Below are positions 8,301-12,636 of a stretch of DNA of 18,536 bases, one piece after another. A program made the position numbers and the translations under genes. The notes under the pieces are model-generated. The model searched no databases and was not told the DNA's origin. It saw only the letters and a program-made list of their open reading frames with translations. The stretch comes from JAUWOY01 sp034431315 (lineage in GTDB: Bacteria > Chloroflexota > Anaerolineae > VGOG01), in contig DAOUDK010000127.1 of assembly GCA_034431315.1 (NCBI GenBank), forward strand, positions 1 to 18,536, read 5' to 3'. Positions within the stretch are counted from its first letter, which is position 1. Each line of letters starts with the position of its first letter.

Positions 8301-8419
8301 GCAGTGGGAGCCGTGCTAGCGGCAGCCGCGACAATCTGTTCCGCACGGGATAGAACAGGGTTCTGCCCTTTGGATTCTTTGAAGTGAATATCACTTAGAT
8401 GGAGAAGAAGGTGTTTCAT
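5309..8419 (-). CDS. Calcineurin-like phosphoesterase fused to a STAND-type P-loop NTPase (probable defence protein)
   Basis: A 1036-residue protein. Residues 1-290 form a metallophosphoesterase domain with all metal-binding motifs: LSDIH (D10, H12), TGD (D50), PGNHD (N91, H92), HHP (H208, H209), and TGHEH (H237, H239). Residues about 385-540 form a P-loop NTPase: Walker A GSEKCGKT (393-400) and Walker B TAIIVDDF (D466, D467). The remaining ~490 residues are mainly helical with no motif I recognise and could be the sensor. The order effector-NTPase-sensor is that of STAND proteins used in anti-phage immunity; nuclease or nucleotidase activity is inferred. ATG 8419 was chosen because GGAGGA lies just upstream and MKHLLLHLSDIHF is a typical domain start; an in-frame ATG at 8434 lacks this. 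Expression should come from the promoter in repeat copy 1, through a leader and terminator. It is the last gene of the minus-strand island. Confidence 0.85.
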   Translation of the reverse strand: MKHLLLHLSDIHFKESKGQNPVLSRAEQIVAAAASTAPTASCCFVVVTGDIAFSGKQAEYTFADKFFSELRDRLRARLPECDLHFVLVPGNHDCDFSQSDKVRELLLLNLAPEDIDEAVYSECTKVQSNYEDFATDWRAGSARLGGVSKVYRQEMHDLPGGTVEFRLINSAWMSTEKERQGSLLFPVELLRSDSEASPAANLVVTILHHPYNWFEATNARDLRNEVEATSDIILTGHEHDGNYYHKERITGERTEYVEGAILQDPDNPQKSLFNVLVIDVDEEMQQVHTFSWDRDSDAYEPDGTSVPIPFLRNRYRLRKEFILDDSFKKFLTDPGAPFTHPEQKRISLDDLFVYPDLRQLNLPGEKDEWATALVSGDQVPAFVLNHRHVLLIGSEKCGKTALSKTLFQDLRRSGFVPIYVSGSEFKSHTEGSVYSVVERSFGKAYTSPSVNRFRQLEYAKTAIIVDDFHKSRANARGRDLIINTLESLFGIVVLLGNEQLRFDDLISEREEEPALWHFTHCEIQEFGNLRRADLVEKWCFLGRRFTHDEGELSRRAAHAERLVCEVLGNDFIPSYPIFILVILQQMEARTPLITTSTSSSYGFLYESLLTMALASSSRLDVGLDTQYSYLSEFAYFLFESRAHSVGTGEAVDWHQWFCKEYSRRLDFEQILDGFCDASVLCIDDNTVSFRYSYMYYYFVGRYFRDHIHKKAIRNHISLMSKRLHHTESANILLFLCYLSKDPFILSSILEASSDFFSSYPDCDLVKDTEWVQDLMTSVPQFVLDSSHPEERRRKLLALKDELEVVPVDQEEDKAMLDEPVGLDGDLQEHLQINVAFKTIQILGQVLRNFPGSLKRGQKLELAKESYSLGLRMLKFMFDAIEAHKEHVVEYLVEFLRSRYPKWSNDRLVAHVENFIFHLMEGLAFVVVKQVSDSVGLEALVVTFKELLEEDYMLSNRFIDLSVQLDCYGGFPEREVLKLAKDTRKNPFSAHLLRHLVWHYFYIYPSGYRLRQSICAKLGIKLLPATIYDKRVKRLKG

Positions 8420-8479
8420 GGTTCCTCCAAACATAAAATCTGGTTGTGTCGATTTGCACTTTAACTGTCCCTCTCAGAT

Positions 8480-8532
8480 AACAAAACAGCCGACCACGCA
8501 CCGGGGTTGCTCCCAGGCTTGGGGTCGGCTGT
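8480..8532 (-). terminator. Intrinsic terminator in the leader of the phosphoesterase-NTPase gene
   Basis: On the minus strand ACAGCCGAC (8532-8524) pairs perfectly with GTCGGCTGT (8494-8486) and is followed by TTTTGTTATC. It sits between the repeat promoter and the ribosome-binding site of the gene at 8419, so it would stop most transcripts unless overridden. It overlaps the stop codon of the three-codon leader ORF by one base. Confidence 0.8.
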
Positions 8533-8543
8533 CAATCTTTCAT
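8532..8543 (-). other. Three-codon leader ORF (MKD-stop) with strong ribosome-binding site
   Basis: GGAGGAGGG (8556-8548) is followed four bases later by ATG AAA GAT TGA. The stop codon abuts the terminator stem, so a ribosome on this mini-ORF would touch the hairpin. The same arrangement is present in repeat copy 2 (ATG at 9626). Translation is inferred. Confidence 0.4.
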
Positions 8544-8615
8544 ACTACCCTCCTCCGTTGACTACGATTGCTGCAACGAGGGCTGCGACGGTGCTATACT
8601 CCGATTTATGGTGCT

Positions 8616-8644
8616 ATCATACCACAGACTGAGACATTCGTCGA
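8616..8644 (-). promoter_or_regulatory. Repeat copy 1 promoter, driving the phosphoesterase-NTPase gene
   Basis: On the minus strand TCGACG (8644-8639), a 17-bp spacer, then TATGAT (8621-8616). The -35 has one change from the TTGACG of the other two copies, so this promoter may be weaker. The start point is expected near 8609, giving a ~125-base leader RNA to the terminator. Confidence 0.65.
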
Positions 8645-8822
8645 GTTCGAGAAAACGGCCTTCTCCCCGTGCTGTTTCAAGAGGCGCCTCACTGATGAGT
8701 TGGGCACGGAACGGGCTGGCTCTTGCCCCCCTTCGTCACGAGGAATACTCCGCTTCAGCACCTCCATTCAGCAGACGACAGCTTTGCAGGGCACATCAGC
8801 GAGTTGTTAGCTTCCATTTTCC

Positions 8823-9398
8823 TTATTCTTCTTTTCTAAATGGATCGATAGCTATAATCATTCCCCTTGGAGTATCGCTTGTCAAAATAGTTACTTCCAC
8901 TTTTCCTGGTTCCAAAGATCTGTATTCTTTACTAAAATAAGTTCGATCATCAGATTTACGATCATAGGCTATGGGAGGAATTGTTGAGCCTTCAACCTTT
9001 ATGTTTTCTATTTGGACATTATTTGGGGTTTTACATTGTATTTTGAATAAAGGTATGATTTTCTTGCCTACTGGTTCAAGGACCAATGACACCTCGTAAG
9101 AACCATCTTCTATTTTTCTTTCCTTTTTCTCAGAAACAGTGAAATATGTTTCCTGTGTGTTTTCTGCGATCTTCTGTAAGGGTTCTAGGATTAACTCAAG
9201 CCGTCGTTCTTCATTTTCAGTGTCAACGTATATGGTCATACCTAAAATAACTATAGCAACAAAAACGATAGAAACTTGAACGATTGTGAGACGTTTATAT
9301 GCCCTTGTTCTTCTATCGTAATGCTTCCAATCTCGATACAACTGCAACACGGTTTGGAGAGGAAGTAGTAATACTGCTAGTATTTTCCAAAAAAGCAT
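8823..9398 (-). CDS. Small AT-rich membrane-anchored hypothetical protein
   Basis: A 191-residue protein I do not recognise. The N terminus has two hydrophobic segments, residues about 2-19 (LFWKILAVLLLPLQTVLQ) and 40-58 (IVQVSIVFVAIVILGMTIYV), separated by a basic stretch (DWKHYDRRTRAYKR). The remaining ~130 residues are polar, with a Glu-rich helix (ENEERRLELILEPLQK) and then alternating beta-like sequence (SYEVSLVLEPVGKK). The gene is clearly more AT-rich than its neighbours, a sign of separate acquisition. ATG 9398 has a modest AGGAG upstream. It lies between repeat copies 2 and 1 and should be transcribed from the copy 2 promoter. Co-location with the STAND-type gene could mean a membrane effector or accessory, but that is only a guess. 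Confidence 0.7.
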   Translation of the reverse strand: MLFWKILAVLLLPLQTVLQLYRDWKHYDRRTRAYKRLTIVQVSIVFVAIVILGMTIYVDTENEERRLELILEPLQKIAENTQETYFTVSEKKERKIEDGSYEVSLVLEPVGKKIIPLFKIQCKTPNNVQIENIKVEGSTIPPIAYDRKSDDRTYFSKEYRSLEPGKVEVTILTSDTPRGMIIAIDPFRKEE

Positions 9399-9562
9399 TA
9401 ACGCACTCCTAATGCAGGGCTAACTATAGTTGTGCCCTATGGCAGGTACCTGTAGAATTATGGGGGAGAGATTCCCAATTCAACAGGAGGTCTGCCAAAT
9501 GATACGACAACCGGAACGTGAACAAGTGAATCGCTTAGCCGTCAAGACCTTCGACTCCAGGC

Positions 9563-9615
9563 AGCAAAACAGCCAACCGCGCACCGGGATCGCTCCCAGG
9601 CTAGGGGTCGGCTGT
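9563..9615 (-). terminator. Intrinsic terminator in repeat copy 2
   Basis: On the minus strand ACAGCCGAC (9615-9607) pairs with GTTGGCTGT (9577-9569) and is followed by TTTTGCTGCC. Compared with copy 1 one C has changed to T, turning a G-C into a G-U pair, so the stem is retained. It lies between the copy 2 promoter and the 191-residue gene. Confidence 0.75.
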
Positions 9616-9912
9616 CAATCTTTCATGCTACCCTCCTCGGTGAACTACAATTGGGACAAGGGCTGCAACGATGCTACACTCCGATTTACGATGCTATCAT
9701 AGCACAGATTGAGACACTCGTCAAGTTCGAAAGAGCGGTTCTCTCTTCGCGCTATTTCAAGAGGCGCCTCGCTGATGAGTTGGGCACGGAACGGACTGGC
9801 TCTTGCCCCCTTCCTCGCGAGGATACTCCGCTTCCCTGGCCTGACCGCCAGGACAGGCAGCCCCTCCTGTCAACAGACGGCAGTTTTGCAGGGCGCGGCC
9901 AGCGCGTAGTTA
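9569..9912 (-). repeat. Cassette-spacer repeat, copy 2
   Basis: Same organisation as copy 1: GAGGCGCCTC palindrome (9770-9761), promoter, GAGGAGGG-MKD-stop (ATG 9626), terminator. It carries an extra stretch around 9834-9880 including the hairpin CCTGGC/GCCAGG that the other copies lack. It follows the small gene ending at 9975. Confidence 0.85.
9696..9724 (-). promoter_or_regulatory. Repeat copy 2 promoter, driving the 191-residue gene
   Basis: On the minus strand TTGACG (9724-9719), a 17-bp spacer, then TATGAT (9701-9696). The -10 lies in an odd palindrome TGCTAT-G-ATAGCA, a possible operator. Identical hexamers occur in copy 3. Confidence 0.75.
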
Positions 9913-9974
9913 TGCTGGCCACGGACTGCGCGGAGCGAACGGGTCGCAGAGCGAGGGTTAGGCGGCAGTCTAGG

Positions 9975-10202
9975 TTATGCCGCAACCAATACCTGCTCAA
10001 CCTCGACTGGAAATTCAACCAACACAAACTGGCTAATGTGGTATAGATAATCCTCTCCGCTCTCATCTACAATCCGAAGAAAGTCATCTTTAGCGGCTTC
10101 CCCATCGGGAATGACCTCATAAACCTTCCTCGGAATCAGCGAGACCTCATAGCCGGTATTATCTATGCACAAAGCAAAACGCCGTTTGAAGGTGTTCATC
10201 AT
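9975..10202 (-). CDS. Conserved small hypothetical protein (CIDNTGYE family)
   Basis: A 75-residue soluble protein with the pattern FALCIDNTGYEVSLIPRKVYEVIPD and RIVDESGEDYLYHISQFVLVEFP. I recall this pattern from small uncharacterised proteins in cyanobacteria and other bacteria; no function is known to me. It starts eight bases after the stop of the gene at 10211-10444, so the two are probably co-transcribed. Two ATG codons (10202 and 10199) are adjacent and either could be used. The stop is followed within 15 bases by GCCTAAC (9963-9957), an attC-like core sequence, then repeat copy 2. The paired small-gene layout resembles toxin-antitoxin modules, but neither protein has a recognisable toxin fold. 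Confidence 0.75.
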   Translation of the reverse strand: MMNTFKRRFALCIDNTGYEVSLIPRKVYEVIPDGEAAKDDFLRIVDESGEDYLYHISQFVLVEFPVEVEQVLVAA

Positions 10203-10210
10203 CTCATCAT

Positions 10211-10444
10211 CTAGTCCAAATAATACTTGATCTTTATGTCTCTCCGGCCAATGCCGTGAGCATCATACCAGTGGAGTTCAACGCGCCTGACGTTGCCATT
10301 GGGTAGTGTGACATACGCGATGCCCTTCAATTTTCTCCACCGACCGCGGCCATAAGTCTTCTGCAAGTAGGGCAGAACACGAATGCTCCTTCCGACAGCA
10401 ATGGTTTCAATTGCCTCAATCTCGCCAATGATTTCAAAGTTCAC
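10211..10444 (-). CDS. Conserved small basic hypothetical protein (YGRGRWRK family)
   Basis: A 77-residue protein with the core YGRGRWRKLKGIAYVTLPNGNVRRVELHWYDAHGIGRRDIKIKYYLD. The pattern GRGRWRKxKG...ELHWYEAHGIG is one I recall from small uncharacterised bacterial proteins; the function is unknown. It is strongly basic, which would fit nucleic-acid binding, but this is inference. The start is GTG 10444, with no clear ribosome-binding site at normal distance. The repeat copy 3 promoter (10578-10550) reads straight into it, and copy 3 lacks the terminator of the other copies. It probably forms a two-gene unit with the gene at 9975-10202. Confidence 0.75.
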   Translation of the reverse strand: MNFEIIGEIEAIETIAVGRSIRVLPYLQKTYGRGRWRKLKGIAYVTLPNGNVRRVELHWYDAHGIGRRDIKIKYYLD

Positions 10445-10481
10445 GGTTACAGTTCAGGGTCAAGGATAACGACTCCCTTTT

Positions 10482-10742
10482 CTACCCTCCTCGGCGAACT
10501 ACAATTGGGAAAAGGGCTACGACGGTGCTACACTCCGATTTACGATGCTATCATAGCACAGATTGAGACACTCGTCAAGTTCGAAAGAGCGGTTTTCTCC
10601 CCGTGCTATTTCAAGAGGCGCCTCACTGATGAGTTGGGCACGGAACGGACTGGCTCTTGCGTCCGTTCCTCACGAGGATACTCCGCTTCAGTACCTCCAG
10701 TCAGCAGGCGACAGCTTTGCAGGGCGCACCAGCGACTTGTTT
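10482..10742 (-). repeat. Cassette-spacer repeat, copy 3 (without terminator)
   Basis: It matches copies 1 and 2 from the attC-like end (10742) through the palindrome GAGGCGCCTC (10624-10615), promoter and GAGGAGGGTAG, then diverges at once. The MKD mini-ORF and terminator are absent, so transcription should pass directly into the gene at 10444. It begins about 40 bases past the higA stop. Confidence 0.85.
10550..10578 (-). promoter_or_regulatory. Repeat copy 3 promoter, driving the two small hypothetical genes
   Basis: On the minus strand TTGACG (10578-10573), a 17-bp spacer, then TATGAT (10555-10550), with the same palindrome over the -10 as copy 2. Confidence 0.75.
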
Positions 10743-10780
10743 GGCAACGTTTTACGGCGAGCCTTGCCCTCGACTGACTA

Positions 10781-11083
10781 CTAGGCCATCGCGTAAACAC
10801 GCACCTCTTTGTCCAGCCGATCCTTCAGCCGATCTTTCTCTGTCTCCAGATTGTACCGCGCCTGAAGATTGACCCAAAACCGCTCCGATAAGCCAAAATA
10901 GCGCGATAGCCGCAGTGCGGTATCTGGACTTATGGCCCGTGTCCCATGCACTACCTCGTTGATCCGCCGTGCTGGCACACTAATGTCCTTGGCCAGACGG
11001 TATTGGCTAATCCCCATCGGCTTCAGAAACTCCTCCAAGAGGATTTCACCAGGGTGAATGGGTGGTAGTGTCTGCTTACTCAT
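10781..11083 (-). CDS. higA: HigA-family antitoxin (XRE helix-turn-helix)
   Basis: A 100-residue antitoxin that binds and neutralises the HigB toxin and represses the operon. The sequence is a classic HigA/VapI: IHPGEILLEEFLKPMGISQYRLAKDI (res 9-34), a helix-turn-helix at about 24-62 (ISQYRLAKDISVPARRINEVVHGTRAISPDTALRLSRYF), and the family ending LSERFWVNLQARYNLE (65-80). ATG 11083 has GGGAGG five bases upstream. It follows higB by 10 bases, toxin first, which is the usual higBA order. A 6-bp inverted repeat over the higB promoter is a likely operator. An orphan role is unlikely since the toxin looks intact. Confidence 0.95.
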   Translation of the reverse strand: MSKQTLPPIHPGEILLEEFLKPMGISQYRLAKDISVPARRINEVVHGTRAISPDTALRLSRYFGLSERFWVNLQARYNLETEKDRLKDRLDKEVRVYAMA

Positions 11084-11093
11084 AGTTGCCTCC

Positions 11094-11378
11094 CTACGAA
11101 TGATAATCCACTATCTCGACGTTGTAGGCATCTCCACTCCGCCATTCAAAACAGATGCGCCACTGGTCGTTGATGCGAATACTGTGTTGACCTTGTCTGT
11201 CGCCCGACAGTTTCTCGAGACGACTAGACGGCGGTATGCGCAAATCCTGCAAGACCTCGGCGGCGTCCAGGATTCCAAGTCTCCTTCGGGCAACCCGTTG
11301 GATGTTCTGCGGGAGTTTGCGCGAGAATTGACGATTGAAGATTCTTTTCGTTTCCTTGCACGCGAAGGTCTTAATCAT
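11094..11378 (-). CDS. higB: HigB-family toxin (RelE-like mRNA interferase)
   Basis: A 94-residue RelE-superfamily toxin expected to cleave mRNA on the ribosome. Visible family signatures: MIKTFACKETKRIF start, RRRLGILDAAEVLQDLRIPPSSRLEKLSGDRQGQHSIRINDQWRICFEW and the C-terminal VEIVDYH. ATG 11378 fits the family start; the open frame extends to 11396, but that overlaps the promoter -10. The predicted transcription start is about two bases before this ATG and no strong ribosome-binding site is present, so the message is probably leaderless. It is paired with higA 10 bases downstream. It is the first gene of the minus-strand island and seems complete. Confidence 0.93.
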   Translation of the reverse strand: MIKTFACKETKRIFNRQFSRKLPQNIQRVARRRLGILDAAEVLQDLRIPPSSRLEKLSGDRQGQHSIRINDQWRICFEWRSGDAYNVEIVDYHS

Positions 11379-11386
11379 CGCCCTGA

Positions 11387-11422
11387 ATAATAACACGTAA
11401 CGTTAATATTGTCAAGCGTTAC
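11387..11422 (-). promoter_or_regulatory. higBA promoter with operator-like inverted repeat
   Basis: On the minus strand TTGACA (11415-11410), a 17-bp spacer, then TATTAT (11392-11387): a near-perfect sigma70 promoter. GTAACG/CGTTAC (11422-11417/11402-11397) flanks the -35 and is a candidate HigA operator. The expected start point (~11380) nearly coincides with the higB ATG. Confidence 0.75.
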
Positions 11423-11473
11423 TATGGCCTCTCACGCCGCCATCAGTCCCTAAAGGTAGCTTGCAATCGCCGT

Positions 11474-11501
11474 TTGACAAATCAGCAAACCGCGCTATAA
11501 T
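11474..11501 (+). promoter_or_regulatory. Consensus promoter of the FMN-riboswitch operon
   Basis: TTGACA (11474-11479), a 16-bp spacer, then TATAAT (11496-11501): both hexamers are perfect. The transcript would start near 11508, just ahead of the riboswitch P1 stem. Confidence 0.85.
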
Positions 11502-11524
11502 AAACCCAACAAGTGACATTTCAA

Positions 11525-11679
11525 GACCTTCGGGGCAGGGTGAGGTTCTCAACGCAGCGCGGAACCAATTCCCGATCGGCGGTGTGGAACCAGTGATTGG
11601 CTGGTTTCGAGCCCGCGAGCCATAAGGCTGATCTGGTGAGAGGCCAGAGCCGACGGTATAGTCCGGATGAGAGAGGGTC
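11525..11679 (+). promoter_or_regulatory. FMN riboswitch (RFN element)
   Basis: Conserved RFN segments appear in order: CTTCGGGGCAGGGTG (11528-11542), ATCGGCGGT (around 11575-11583), AGCCCGCGAGCC, CTGATCTGGTGAGAGGCCAG, GCCGACGGTATAGTCCGGATG and GAGAGAGGGTC. P1 closes as GACCTTC (11525-11531) with GAGGGTC (11673-11679). FMN binding would favour the terminator at 11729-11765 and switch off the transporter genes. This identifies the operon as a flavin-uptake system rather than a thiamine one. Confidence 0.95.
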
Positions 11680-11728
11680 AGCGAGATGGCGGCAGGCTGG
11701 TAAGCCATGCCCGAAATCGCGTGAATAC

Positions 11729-11765
11729 GCCCCGAGGCCAAGTGGTCTTCGGGGCTGTTGTTTTT
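11729..11765 (+). terminator. Riboswitch-controlled intrinsic terminator
   Basis: GCCCCGA (11729-11735) pairs with TCGGGGC (11749-11755), extended by GGCC/GGTC with one bulged T and an AAGT loop, followed by TGTTGTTTTT. It lies between the FMN aptamer and the permease ribosome-binding site. Confidence 0.85.
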
Positions 11766-11787
11766 CTGGGGGGACGAGGAACGAGGG

Positions 11788-12621
11788 ATGAGCAACGAGG
11801 CTGGAACGGTATCACCGCTAGCACAGCCAGGGGTGAAATCGAGGGTTACGAGCCGACTTTCGATCCTGGCCCGTGAGCGGGCGGAGTATCTGTTCGTCCC
11901 CCTGGCCTTGCTCCTCTTCCTCAGCCTGTGGGAGCTGATCGTTCGCCTGGGCGACTACCCGCCTTTCATCTTGCCCTCGCCGGGGCGAGTGTACGCCAAA
12001 TTCCTGATCGTATCCAGCGACGGCACTCTCTGGCGCCATACCCAGATAACCCTGGCGGAGGTCTTCGGGGGATTGGCCCTGGGGTTGACTGCGGCCACCT
12101 CATTGGGCTACATCCTGGCCAAGTCGAGGCTCGTAGAGCGCATCCTCTCGCCCTACATCGTGGCCTCCCAGTCCATCCCCATCGTCGCCCTGGCTCCACT
12201 GCTGGTCATCTGGTTCGGCTTCGGCAGCTTAAACAAGGTGCTGGTCTGCGCCCTGACCCTCTTCTTTCCCGTCCTGATCAACACCATCATCGGCATCCGC
12301 TCGGCGGAAAGGGACCTGATTGACCTGATGCGCTCCCTGGAGGCCACTCGCTGGCAGGTCTTCACCATGCTGGAGGCGCCGGCTGCCTTGCCTGTTCTCC
12401 TGGGAGGGTTGAAGGTGGGAGTCACTTTGTCTGTGATCGGGGCAGTGGTGGGCGAGTTCGTTGGCGCCGACCGTGGACTGGGCTTCCTGGTGAACCTGGC
12501 TCGCGGGCTATTCGACACGCCCCTCATGTTCGTAGCCCTTTTCACTCTAGTAGCCATCGCCGTCAGCCTCTACGCGGCCGTGACCGTCTTGGAGAGCTTG
12601 CTGCTTTCGTGGAAAAAATAA
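11788..12621 (+). CDS. ribX: Riboflavin ABC transporter permease (RibX-like)
   Basis: A 277-residue inner-membrane permease of the BPD_transp_1 (nitrate/taurine/HMP-type) family. About six hydrophobic segments follow a short polar N terminus. The cytoplasmic EAA loop that docks the ATPase is visible (MRSLEATRWQVFTMLEAPAALPVLLGGLK). The FMN riboswitch upstream makes riboflavin the likely substrate; RibXY permeases of this family have been described in Chloroflexi. ATG 11788 was chosen because it lies after the terminator and has a GAGG upstream; the open frame extends back into the terminator T-tract. The binding-protein gene starts 15 bases after the stop. A flavin-precursor or thiamine-precursor substrate is less likely. 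Confidence 0.88.
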   Translation: MSNEAGTVSPLAQPGVKSRVTSRLSILARERAEYLFVPLALLLFLSLWELIVRLGDYPPFILPSPGRVYAKFLIVSSDGTLWRHTQITLAEVFGGLALGLTAATSLGYILAKSRLVERILSPYIVASQSIPIVALAPLLVIWFGFGSLNKVLVCALTLFFPVLINTIIGIRSAERDLIDLMRSLEATRWQVFTMLEAPAALPVLLGGLKVGVTLSVIGAVVGEFVGADRGLGFLVNLARGLFDTPLMFVALFTLVAIAVSLYAAVTVLESLLLSWKK

Positions 12622-12636
12622 AGGAGGTTTTTCTGC

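Larger units (their letters stand above)
8486..8810 (-). repeat. Cassette-spacer repeat, copy 1
   Basis: First of three diverged direct copies (the others are at 9569-9912 and 10482-10742). In minus-strand order it contains an attC-like start just after the stop of the 191-residue gene, a perfect palindrome GAGGCGCCTC (8690-8681), a promoter, the sequence GGAGGAGGG-MKD-stop, and a terminator. Differences between copies fall at all codon positions of the open frame on the opposite strand, so the repeat is regulatory rather than coding. Confidence 0.85.

Noticed and set aside
8420..8434. Alternative start at ATG 8434 for the phosphoesterase-NTPase gene
   Set aside because: The GGAGGA ribosome-binding site lies between the two ATGs and serves 8419, where the conserved phosphoesterase N terminus begins.
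8486..10742. CRISPR array
   Set aside because: The three repeats are hundreds of bases long, separated by genes rather than short spacers, and no cas genes are present.
8568..10777. Similar plus-strand open frames in all three repeat copies (8568-8810, 9651-10046, 10505-10777) that look like a small protein family
   Set aside because: Differences between the copies fall at first, second and third codon positions about equally and the C-terminal parts shift frame; the conserved elements are a minus-strand promoter and terminator. This is repeat conservation, not coding.
11525..11765. TPP riboswitch, suggested by the thiamine-type transporter genes downstream
   Set aside because: The conserved segments are those of the FMN (RFN) element and the TPP core CTGAGA with its partner segment is not present.
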